Shown here: piece by piece, positions 49,066 to 56,384 of the stretch
Numbering within the stretch: position 1 is the first letter of the stretch
How the letters are laid out: every line of letters begins with the position of its first letter
Source: Pelotomaculum thermopropionicum SI
Lineage (GTDB): Bacteria > Bacillota > Desulfotomaculia > Desulfotomaculales > Pelotomaculaceae
DNA: 64,000 nt
Direction: 5' to 3'
NCBI GenBank assembly: GCA_000010565.1
Contig: AP009389.1
Span: 1,984,001-2,048,000 of the forward strand
Program-made: the position numbers and the translations under genes
Notes under the pieces: model-generated
Told to the model about the DNA's origin: nothing
The model's input: only the letters and a program-made list of their open reading frames with translations
The model's database searches: none

Positions 49066-51159
49066 CTATTTATCGGCCTCGGGGGCCAGCATATAGCCGC
49101 TCCAAAAGGCACCCATAAACTCATCCCGGTTTCTTTCCACCTGCTGGCGTAGACGTCTGAATTCGCTCTCCACCACCCCGGCGCGGCGTCGAAAATCATC
49201 AGGCATATTGATGTCCAGCTTAAAGGCATATTCCTGAAAGCGGCTTAGGGCCTTGCGCCAGACCATGTCCGGAGTTAGCCTGGAACCAAAAGTCATTACC
49301 CGGTGTTTGATAAAATCCTTTCCCTCTGGCTTTTTTTCCTTACCCCCACCGGTATTATAATAATACCAGCGCCCAAAACGGTTGGTGAGGTACCCAGCAG
49401 CAAAGCCCAGTTCTTCCACACTACTGAAAGTTAATTGGTCAGGTGCTGTTTTGGTGATCTTGTCCAGCATTTGACGCCAGTCTGGCACAGCGGAACCCTC
49501 CTTTAAAATCTCTTTGCTATAGAAGTTCAAAAATCTCCTGAAAGCCAGGTAAAAAGCCACCTCTTCCCTTAAACTCCAGAAAGAACTGTCGTCAGACCGG
49601 CCGGCATAACCGTTCATACGCAGAGCAGCCCCCCGCATAAACCTTTCCCTGCTCAACGGCCGCCGGTTTAAAACAGACTGCAGGGTGTGCCACAGGTAGC
49701 CGCCGCCATAGGCCCTAATTAAGATATATACTAAGGAGCGGTAATTGTCCGCCGTGAAGTCGGCTTCTGTAACGGCTATCTTTCGCTTGACTTCCGCCGC
49801 CTCGTCGGCCACCTGGGGCATATAGTCGGCCAGAATTCTCACCGTGGAAGGCAGCACATCCTCGATCACCGCCCGCAGCTGAACATCGGCCTGGGATGCC
49901 TGGTAGTAAACGATGGTCAGGCGGTAATCGTCGCTGTTGAAGTCACCGGGTAAAACAGCTTCAAAACCGGTGATAGCGGCAAGGGCCAGGTCGTTTTTAT
50001 CCTTGCGCATGTTTTTGCTGCGAAAGGCATCCAGAGCCTCCTTCAGCATCTCCCCGCTCTCAGCAACGTCTATTCCTCTCCGGAAGGGTAAAATGAGGGC
50101 GCAGCCGTAGATGGCTGGAGGTCTGGCTTTGGACTTTTTGGCTGCATCCCTGCCGGCTGCCGAGGCCACCGGGAGAAAAAGCTCTTTTGTGAGATAATAA
50201 GGTAAAGGAGATGAAATCTCACTGAATATACCTGCTCCCATGATCAAGGAGGAATAGCACGACCGGCACAAGGCTCCCACTGCTCCGGCCAGATCCGGCT
50301 CGTCACCCCGGAATTTCTCCGAAAGGGGTGCGTCCCAGGTATAACTCAGCCAGTTCCAGGCTTTACAATAAGGTGAAACCGCCTCTTCCTGCCTGCCGCA
50401 GATAGAGCATTTTTCCCGCCGTCCCTTCTCCATCCCCTCGGCCATCTTGGACTCCCAAAAGTACTTCTCTAACCTGGCAATGTCGGCGACGATATATTTA
50501 CCCGGAAAGAGTATACTTTCACCTACCAGGATGTACTGGCGGTCGCCCTTTACCGGCGCTCTATTAACATAAAGATAAGGACCGCCGCTATCAGGAAATA
50601 TCAGGGCAATCAGGGCGTACCCCTGATTCTCCTTAGTTATCACTTTTTCGTTCACTTTTTCTATCAAGCCGCTAACCTGTCTGGCAATGGCATCTAGATC
50701 ACTACCAGCTATGTCTACAGGCAAGTTGAGGGTTTTATCCAGCCTCTTGCGGAGAAACCTGGCTACCTCGTCTGAGATCGTCATTTTGGATACACTATTG
50801 GGGTAAGCCGGGTATACGGCTACTCCGTAGCGCCCCTGGGGCACGGTGGGATTGCCTCCGGAAGCCAGGGCATAGGGCAGGGCTAGGCCGCGAGCGGTAT
50901 CCGCTACGAATGCCGCCTTTTTTTTCTTGCCGCCTTTCTTTTTTCCCCCACCCTCTACTTCATCATATCCTCCCCAGGTCATGAGGGGCAAGATAGCGTA
51001 CTTCAGCCGTTCTTCCTCGCGAGCTAACTCAACAACGATGACATTTTCGAGAAACCTTCCGTCAGTAGAGACATCCGTAACCTGGTGGAGTGTCTCGGCA
51101 GCTGTCATGCCGTGAGCCAGGAAAGGTCCACCGATAGAAACCAATTTCTCTAGAAACAC
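49066..51159 (-). CDS. cas8b: Cas8b large subunit (Csh1/TM1802-like)
   Basis: 697 residues from the GTG at 51159, eight bases after AGGTGG; the frame can also start at the GTG at 51171. Two cysteine pairs (C-S-I-C-G-R-Q-E and L-C-R-S-C-Y-S-S) form the zinc finger typical of Csh1-type Cas8b. The C-terminus is helical. Recognises the PAM and recruits Cas3. First gene of the I-B operon. The 106 bp between it and cas7 hold no gene. No cas6 is present in this operon, so processing must come from the cas6 genes at 52498-54099. Confidence 0.88.
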   Translation of the reverse strand: MFLEKLVSIGGPFLAHGMTAAETLHQVTDVSTDGRFLENVIVVELAREEERLKYAILPLMTWGGYDEVEGGGKKKGGKKKKAAFVADTARGLALPYALASGGNPTVPQGRYGVAVYPAYPNSVSKMTISDEVARFLRKRLDKTLNLPVDIAGSDLDAIARQVSGLIEKVNEKVITKENQGYALIALIFPDSGGPYLYVNRAPVKGDRQYILVGESILFPGKYIVADIARLEKYFWESKMAEGMEKGRREKCSICGRQEEAVSPYCKAWNWLSYTWDAPLSEKFRGDEPDLAGAVGALCRSCYSSLIMGAGIFSEISSPLPYYLTKELFLPVASAAGRDAAKKSKARPPAIYGCALILPFRRGIDVAESGEMLKEALDAFRSKNMRKDKNDLALAAITGFEAVLPGDFNSDDYRLTIVYYQASQADVQLRAVIEDVLPSTVRILADYMPQVADEAAEVKRKIAVTEADFTADNYRSLVYILIRAYGGGYLWHTLQSVLNRRPLSRERFMRGAALRMNGYAGRSDDSSFWSLREEVAFYLAFRRFLNFYSKEILKEGSAVPDWRQMLDKITKTAPDQLTFSSVEELGFAAGYLTNRFGRWYYYNTGGGKEKKPEGKDFIKHRVMTFGSRLTPDMVWRKALSRFQEYAFKLDINMPDDFRRRAGVVESEFRRLRQQVERNRDEFMGAFWSGYMLAPEADK

Positions 51160-51327
51160 CCATTTCACCACCTTTTAAATAAAGTTAGCTGGCAAAAAGC
51201 CTTTACTGCTCCTTACAGTTATAAACAACATCCTGCCTTGCGGCCCGATTTTGTCTACCGCACAGGCCAACATATTTGTATAACCAATTTCTTTCCAGTT
51301 AACGACCTTATCACTGAAAAACTCTCA

Positions 51328-51358
51328 TATAATAAATTTTTAAATTGTTTCTGTTGTT
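51328..51358 (+). promoter_or_regulatory. Perfect -10 box and candidate target site of the crRNA-like RNA
   Basis: TATAAT at 51328-51333 on the plus strand would start a rightward transcript near 51340. Directly downstream, 51343-51358 reads AATTGTTTCTGTTGTT, the site matched by the pseudo-spacer at 51525-51540, with TTA (51340-51342) in the PAM position. On the other strand the same site lies just upstream of a TATTAT/TTATAT sequence (51327-51334) that could be the -10 box of the cas8b operon. Binding here could therefore block either a rightward (creT-like) or a leftward (cas) promoter. No good -35 box was found for either. The rest of 51160-51327 contains no gene I can support. Confidence 0.55.
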
Positions 51359-51473
51359 AAGGATCTGCTTTACTTCAAGATTATTTTTGTAGTAAAATAT
51401 TGTCAAGTCCCAATTTTTCTTTATCTTAATAAATGTGCCATGTGGCTAGAACAATCTAAATTATAATCTTACG

Positions 51474-51572
51474 GCTCTTCAGCTAACTACATTGTTAATA
51501 GCCTACCTTCTAAGGGATTGAAACAATTGCTTCTGCTGTTGCTGTATAGCCTACCTATAAGGATTAAATAAA
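51474..51572 (+). ncRNA. Candidate CreA/CreR-like crRNA-like regulatory RNA (pseudo-repeat, pseudo-spacer, pseudo-repeat)
   Basis: First pseudo-repeat 51494-51524: GTTAATAGCCTACC... ending GGGATTGAAAC. It keeps the TAGCCT block, a CCT/AGG stem and the complete ATTGAAAC handle of the array repeat. Second pseudo-repeat about 51542-51571: TAGCCTACCTATAAGGATTA. It keeps the stem region but has lost the handle. Between them lie 17 nt starting AATTGCTTCTGCTGTTG. TATAAT at 51462-51467 could drive it, giving a transcript of about 100 nt starting near 51474. It is transcribed rightward, opposite to the array. Cas6 would release a mini-crRNA with a normal 5' handle and a spacer too short for full interference. 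It lies in the 5' region of the nucleotidyltransferase gene. Confidence 0.6.
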
Positions 51573-51596
51573 AAATTTCAAAGGAGAAGTTTTCAG

Positions 51597-52496
51597 ATGC
51601 TAGACAAAACCCGCCGAAAAGCCCTTTTCTGGAGCGTGCCTGAAGATGTTTTAGAAAACCCGGATTTTGCCACGTGGCGGACTAAAACAATCCTTTGCGA
51701 GGGACTGGCAGGCGACATCAGCCTGCTTGACAAACAGCATATCGAACAGGCTCTCGCCCAAAGATTTCTTCCTGTTCGTATCAAAAAACTCTGGTCCGAG
51801 TATTTTGAATCCGAAGCGGAAAGAAAGGAATCCGATATGAAACTTACCGCGCTTCAGAAAAAAACTCTCAAAATTTTTTCCAGGGTTAACAAACATGGTG
51901 ATTTTTACTTCACCGGAGGTACTGCTCTCGCCGTTTGTTACCTCCGCCACCGGGAGTCGGATGACCTGGATTTCTTTACCGGTGAACCCACTTCTCTCAA
52001 CCCAACAGCGCGGGATTTCGAAAAAACTTTGCGTTCAGCGGGGCTGAATGTACAGATTGAAAGACGGCAGGCCACCTTCGTCAGGTTCTTGATCGAACAA
52101 GAGCTAAAAGTAGACATGGCCCTGGATGCCCCCTTCCGGCTCAAGCCGCCGGTACAATCAAACATCGAAGGAATCAAGGTGCCCGTGGACGACCTGGAAG
52201 ATATTGCGGCCAATAAAATGCTGGCACTCTTCGGCCGGGCCGAGCCCCGTGATTTTGTCGACGTTTATTTTTTGGCAAAAGAATACTTCGACTTCATGGA
52301 GATGGTACAAATGGCGGCGAAAAAAGACACCGGCTTTGATTTGTACTGGCTTGCCGCGGCCATGCAGGAGGCGGAGAAAATAAGCCTGCTGCCGGTTAAA
52401 ATGCACAAACCGTTCGACCTCTCAGACATGAAAAATTTCTTCAAAGAACAGCGACTCAAGTTACTCAGGCGTATCGTTGAACAAAAGAACAATTAA
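51597..52496 (+). CDS. AbiEii/AbiGii-like nucleotidyltransferase (toxin-type) with an antitoxin-like N-terminal extension
   Basis: 299 residues, strong AAAGGAG upstream. From about residue 80 the chain reads like an AbiEii-family nucleotidyltransferase: F-T-G-G-T-A-L-A-V-C-Y-L-R-H-R-E-S-D-D-L-D-F-F contains the G-G-T-A-L and D-D-L-D-F-F motifs. A later E-D-I-A-A-N-K-M-L-A and R-D-F-V-D-V-Y-F-L complete it. Residues 1-79 (F-W-S-V-P-E-D-V-L...I-K-K-L-W-S-E-Y-F) resemble the small antitoxin-like proteins (DUF6922 type) usually encoded separately just before such genes. This would make it a fusion; that is inference. It is the only plus-strand gene in the cas region and is tail-to-tail with cas6 (1 bp apart). 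Confidence 0.75.
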   Translation: MLDKTRRKALFWSVPEDVLENPDFATWRTKTILCEGLAGDISLLDKQHIEQALAQRFLPVRIKKLWSEYFESEAERKESDMKLTALQKKTLKIFSRVNKHGDFYFTGGTALAVCYLRHRESDDLDFFTGEPTSLNPTARDFEKTLRSAGLNVQIERRQATFVRFLIEQELKVDMALDAPFRLKPPVQSNIEGIKVPVDDLEDIAANKMLALFGRAEPRDFVDVYFLAKEYFDFMEMVQMAAKKDTGFDLYWLAAAMQEAEKISLLPVKMHKPFDLSDMKNFFKEQRLKLLRRIVEQKNN

Positions 52497-52497
52497 A

Positions 52498-53253
52498 CTA
52501 CTGGCTCCCCTTCCGTCCCACCACCTTCTCCACGCACCCGTACCCCTGGCTCCCCTTGCCCCCAAGGCCGGCGTCCAGGGCCATCTGCAGCAGTTCCCGG
52601 GGACCGTTGAGCTTCAGGCGGCAGGTGTAGCCCTTCACCACGGTGCCCTTGTACGTAGTCACGTGCAGGCGGGGCCGGTCCAGGGGGCGCGCCCGGACGT
52701 TTCCTTCCGGCGGCCGGCTACGGTAGAAGGCCTCGTATTTTTTGGCCAGGTTGGCTGTGATCAATTTGTCGAACTCCCCCTCTCCCGGCTGGTAATAACA
52801 GGTGTACTTGCCGCCTTCCGGACGCAGGAGGGTGCTGTAGGCCACCACCGGGGAAAGGGTGCGCACGGTCAAAACCTCGCCGTCCGCCACCTGCTCGTCA
52901 AAACGGATTTCGTCAATCAACAGCAGCGATTGCCCGACCTGAATTTGACCCCTGGTGAGCAAATTATTGATCAGAGCCAGGAAAAATCCCATATCCGGGG
53001 AAGTAATCACGAAAGATATTTCTTCGGGAAAACTAATTGTTCCCGCCGTTTTATCCAGGATAAACCGGCCCATCAGCCTCGAAAAAGAAAACATTTTAAA
53101 GCTGCGTTTGCCGGCGGCAAAACCCTCATTATGAAGACGTGCGGCCATTTCTTCCGGCAGCACGGCATAAATGGCGGCCTGGATTAGATAATTGTAATGA
53201 ATGGGTATGGCCGGCGAAGACGGATCCATTCTCATTTTCAGGTATGCATGCAA
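52498..53253 (-). CDS. cas6: Cas6 endoribonuclease (paralogue 1)
   Basis: About 251 residues from a TTG at 53253, which has GGGAGG seven bases upstream; the ATG at 53268 overlaps that site and is less likely. Ferredoxin-like RAMP: I-P-I-H-Y-N-Y-L-I-Q near the N-terminus holds the probable catalytic His. S-F-S-R-L-M-G-R is the central family block, and the C-terminal glycine-rich loop is G-L-G-G-K-G-S-Q-G-Y-G-C-V-E. Cuts the repeat to leave the ATTGAAAC handle. Last gene of the Cmr-side operon, 99 bp after its paralogue. Confidence 0.92.
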   Translation of the reverse strand: MHAYLKMRMDPSSPAIPIHYNYLIQAAIYAVLPEEMAARLHNEGFAAGKRSFKMFSFSRLMGRFILDKTAGTISFPEEISFVITSPDMGFFLALINNLLTRGQIQVGQSLLLIDEIRFDEQVADGEVLTVRTLSPVVAYSTLLRPEGGKYTCYYQPGEGEFDKLITANLAKKYEAFYRSRPPEGNVRARPLDRPRLHVTTYKGTVVKGYTCRLKLNGPRELLQMALDAGLGGKGSQGYGCVEKVVGRKGSQ

Positions 53254-53352
53254 GACTTTGCCTCCCATATCGTCCTGTTATTAGAAAAAGTATAGCCTGC
53301 TGTGACAGCGCTGCCGAGAGCGGCGGATAACATTTTTACTGGTAGCGGGTTA

Positions 53353-54099
53353 CTATATGACCAGCTCACAGCAGCCGTAGCCCTGGGAATTTTTTGCCCC
53401 CAGGCCGGCATCCAGGGCCACCTGCAGCAGTTCCGGGTCCCCGTTCAAGTAGTACTCGCCCAGCCACCCCTTGACGATGGTGTCCTTGTAGCGGGTTATC
53501 TTGAAGTCTTTTTCCCTGACCTCCGCCGGCCTTATATCGAAGCCGTCTGCTTCCGCCCGGCGCCCGTGAATCAGCAGGTGCTTTTTTGCCAGGTTGGCAC
53601 CGATGAGTTCCGCAAAGCGCGGCTCGAAGGGGGAATAGTAGTAAGTATAGGAACGCCCGTTTTCCGCTCCGGCCGTGCTGTACATGACCACCGGAGAAAG
53701 CATTCTCACCCGGATGGAGCTGGAGCTCACCCGGGGGCTGGCCGCGGCCATCTCCTTCACCTCCAGCCTGGCATCGCCAAGGCGGACCTGCCCCTGCTGC
53801 AGGAAGCCGTTGCCCAGTTCCTGCAGGATAAAGGAAATGGGAGAGCAAATGACCAGCTGCAGGGGCGGTACAAAAACTATTGAGCCACCGGCCCGGTCGA
53901 AGCGGGCCGACCTGCCCATCAGGCGGGAAAAAGTGAACAGCTTAAAGCGCCGTTTTTCCAGGGGAAAGCCATGCTCGTGCAGGTAGCGGCGCAGGGCAGG
54001 GTTTTGCATCTGCCGGTAGATCAAACCCTGCAGCAGGACGCCGTAGTGTACCGGAACGGCCACCTCGGACGGGGCGTGGAAGGTAACGGTGAGTTGCAA
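53353..54099 (-). CDS. cas6: Cas6 endoribonuclease (paralogue 2)
   Basis: 248 residues. The same landmarks as the neighbour: V-P-V-H-Y-G-V-L-L-Q, T-F-S-R-L-M-G-R, the R-x-L-S-P-V-V-x-Y-S-T block, and the glycine loop G-L-G-A-K-N-S-Q-G-Y-G-C-C-E. It begins 37 bp after cmr6. Because only one repeat type is seen in the window, the second Cas6 is either redundant, specialised for one effector complex, or matched to another array elsewhere in the genome. Confidence 0.92.
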   Translation of the reverse strand: MQLTVTFHAPSEVAVPVHYGVLLQGLIYRQMQNPALRRYLHEHGFPLEKRRFKLFTFSRLMGRSARFDRAGGSIVFVPPLQLVICSPISFILQELGNGFLQQGQVRLGDARLEVKEMAAASPRVSSSSIRVRMLSPVVMYSTAGAENGRSYTYYYSPFEPRFAELIGANLAKKHLLIHGRRAEADGFDIRPAEVREKDFKITRYKDTIVKGWLGEYYLNGDPELLQVALDAGLGAKNSQGYGCCELVI

Positions 54100-54136
54100 A
54101 GGTGATTCCCCTCATTTCCGTTAAATTACTCTCAAA

Positions 54137-55117
54137 TCAGTCAACAAGACTCGCCAGCAAATCTTTATACCAGGACTTTTCTCTTGACTGTTTTTCCCGG
54201 CCGGCCTCTTTCACTTTGGCTATAATAGCTTCTGCTATGCGGCGCTTTTGCTCCGCATTTATCTCAATACTTTTCCACTGCTCGTAAAATGCATGGATCC
54301 GCCCGGCAACCTCCGGATTCTTTAACGCCTTGATCTGGCCAATTAATTGATCAGCTTTCTCTTGATCTTTATCCGTGACAATAGGAGCTGGTTTCAACTT
54401 TAACCGTCCGTAACCGCTGGATGTTTTTGCTCCTACCCCCAGCTCAAGAAAGGCATATTGCAGAATTTCAAATACTGCGTTTGTCCAGGCAGCAGGGCCC
54501 GCTACCGCCACCAGGTATTTGCCCGTGGCCGAAAGAAACGGAACCGGGTTAGGACTGTCCCAGTCAGCCGGCGGCAGGTTGCCCTTTTTGTAATAATCCT
54601 TGTGATGGACAGTGATCACGTCAGGATACGAATGACCGGTCCCCGGCAAGGGCAGCGCGTCGAAAAAAATGATATAGCCGGCATTGTCTGTGTCGCCAAA
54701 AACCGTTTTATACGCGGGATTATCCACTTGCCAGTCATCTCCCAGGTATTGACGGGCAAAACTGGCGGCCATTCCTTTGATGGCGCTGCCCGGTATATAA
54801 GGCACACCATACGTGTGGTGCAGGGCAACCGATGTTTCCAGGACGCTCTCCTCACCCAGGCCCACAGCCATACGTCCCAAAACTTCCGCCACCCGGCATT
54901 GTGCGCCATAATTAAGCAGCGTTCCCTCCCAGCGTTTGAACCAGAGCGAGTATTCATCCGGCTCTTTTATGCCAGCCACGTCGTCGACCAGCAAGCGGCG
55001 GCTCTTCTTATCGTCTTCGGCCTGATTGCGGATGAATTTGTCCAGCCAGAGCCCCGCATTGGTTGTAGATGCCTCTTTTAAGCTCAAGTTAACGAGACAG
55101 TTCCGCCTGCTGCTCAT
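54137..55117 (-). CDS. cmr6: Cmr6 (type III-B RAMP subunit)
   Basis: 326 residues with the Cmr6 hallmarks H-T-Y-G-V-P-Y-I-P-G-S-A-I-K-G, then F-G-D-T-D-N-A-G-Y-I-I-F-F-D-A and the C-terminal glycine loop G-V-G-A-K-T-S-S-G-Y-G-R-L. Caps the crRNA 3' side of the Cmr complex. The C-terminal 70 residues are helical and highly charged. The ATG overlaps the cmr5 stop by 4 bp. Confidence 0.92.
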   Translation of the reverse strand: MSSRRNCLVNLSLKEASTTNAGLWLDKFIRNQAEDDKKSRRLLVDDVAGIKEPDEYSLWFKRWEGTLLNYGAQCRVAEVLGRMAVGLGEESVLETSVALHHTYGVPYIPGSAIKGMAASFARQYLGDDWQVDNPAYKTVFGDTDNAGYIIFFDALPLPGTGHSYPDVITVHHKDYYKKGNLPPADWDSPNPVPFLSATGKYLVAVAGPAAWTNAVFEILQYAFLELGVGAKTSSGYGRLKLKPAPIVTDKDQEKADQLIGQIKALKNPEVAGRIHAFYEQWKSIEINAEQKRRIAEAIIAKVKEAGREKQSREKSWYKDLLASLVD

Positions 55118-55500
55118 TTGGTTCCGTCCTCCTCCGCCGCGCCCGACTCCACACTCAGCACCGACTGGGCAAACCGCTTGTACCAGGTCAAGGCGGCAAG
55201 AACTTTGCGTGTCAGGAGCATGTATTCAGGGAGTTCAGCCCCACGGCTGGACTCAAGTAAGGCTTCTTTTCCTTTAAAATCTAAAACAATTGCAATGTCT
55301 TCAAGCAGTTTTTTCCCGCCGGCATCACCCCTGGCTTCTACAAACGCAAGCGCCTGGGCCAGTCCCGCCGTGCGGATGAGCACCGGCAGCCTGTGCGACA
55401 TGGAGCCGTACTTTTTGCACTTGTCCTTGTCTTCTTTATCTGCCAGTTGTTTCACCTGTTGATAAATCCTGGCGGCATACTCCTGGTTGCGGGTCAGCAC
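55114..55500 (-). CDS. cmr5: Cmr5 (small subunit)
   Basis: 128 residues from the GTG at 55500, eight bases after GGAGGT; a GTG four codons earlier has no room for its own ribosome binding site. All-helical with the family-typical Y-G-S-M-S-H-R-L-P-V-L-I-R-T-A-G-L-A-Q-A. Lines the target-RNA groove opposite Cmr4. Its first 65 bp are inside the 3' end of cmr4 in another frame. Confidence 0.9.
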   Translation of the reverse strand: MLTRNQEYAARIYQQVKQLADKEDKDKCKKYGSMSHRLPVLIRTAGLAQALAFVEARGDAGGKKLLEDIAIVLDFKGKEALLESSRGAELPEYMLLTRKVLAALTWYKRFAQSVLSVESGAAEEDGTK

Positions 55501-56371
55501 AGCTAATTCCACCTCCTGCCATCTGCAGGCGGCACAGGCCGCGCCCGACCGTCGCCTTGCCGCCCAACTGCAGCGGTTTTTTCATTAATCCTTCAAGGGT
55601 ATTAAATACTTCCCCCGGTCCTGCCTTCACCGTGGTTGCGAAAACCAGCCCTGAAAGAATTGTCTCTGCCGGCAGGGCTTCCTCATACCAGAGGGCGTTG
55701 TTTTCCACCGTTTTGGCATCTTCGCGCAATCTTATGCGGGCAAAGACTTCAGTTGCGGTTTCAAGCAGGAAGCCCATCACATCGTCATGCACGACACAAA
55801 AACGCGCGGCCAGCATCTTCTGCCAGTCAGTGTCACCCGGGAAAATTCGCTTGCCAATCCATTCAGCCCACGCACGCACATTTTCATCTGGCACGGCGGT
55901 AAAATCCAGGTCCTCAAAAATGACCTTCTGATCATCCAGCGTAATCGTGCACTCATCATTAGTTACATGGCAGTTGCCTATAGAACCGGGAAGAGAAATT
56001 TCCGGTATTTTATCAAAACCAATAACATTTTCTGCATCCCGAAGACAGCGGCGCAAAATGTAAGGCGAGGTGACCCACGCAAACGTTCCCTTAAGGCTCC
56101 GGACTGGCAGCAGGAGCAACCGCTGGTCCGAAAACTGGACCGAGCCGGCATGTTCGTGGGCGCTGTCTTTGTCAGGACCAAAAACTTTTTTCCGTGTCTC
56201 GCTGTTCTTGCATTCGTCGCGCAGCACTCCTTTCAGAGAAGAGCCGGGAAGATAAGGCAGGCCTGTAGCCTTTTCGCGGGCCACCGGGAGATCGATCGCC
56301 CCGGCGCCCTGCCCGGTTCCCGCGTGCAGGGGGGAAAGCGCTAGTAAGAAAAGCATGCGTGCTTCCATCAA
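55436..56371 (-). CDS. cmr4: Cmr4 (backbone, target-RNA cleaving RAMP)
   Basis: 311 residues. L-S-P-L-H-A-G-T-G-Q-G is the signature N-terminus, followed by L-P-Y-L-P-G-S-S-L-K-G-V-L-R-D. The active-site Asp is expected in the Cmr4 loop after it (candidates D-K-D-S-A-H). The C-terminal glycine loop is G-G-K-A-T-V-G-R-G-L-C-R. The normal fold ends there; the last 25 residues or so (after L-Q-M-A-G-G-G) are unusual and overlap cmr5. They could be a frameshifted tail or a lineage-specific extension. Confidence 0.92.
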   Translation of the reverse strand: MMEARMLFLLALSPLHAGTGQGAGAIDLPVAREKATGLPYLPGSSLKGVLRDECKNSETRKKVFGPDKDSAHEHAGSVQFSDQRLLLLPVRSLKGTFAWVTSPYILRRCLRDAENVIGFDKIPEISLPGSIGNCHVTNDECTITLDDQKVIFEDLDFTAVPDENVRAWAEWIGKRIFPGDTDWQKMLAARFCVVHDDVMGFLLETATEVFARIRLREDAKTVENNALWYEEALPAETILSGLVFATTVKAGPGEVFNTLEGLMKKPLQLGGKATVGRGLCRLQMAGGGISCADPQPGVCRQDLSTGETTGR

Positions 56372-56384
56372 GTTGACCTCCTCA

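Noticed and set aside
51359-51470. A CreT-like toxic mini-ORF between the target site and the guide RNA
   Set aside because: A TTG frame with AGG and AGA codons and ATG octapeptide frames exist, but none has a proper ribosome binding site, so I do not call a gene. A toxic RNA remains possible.
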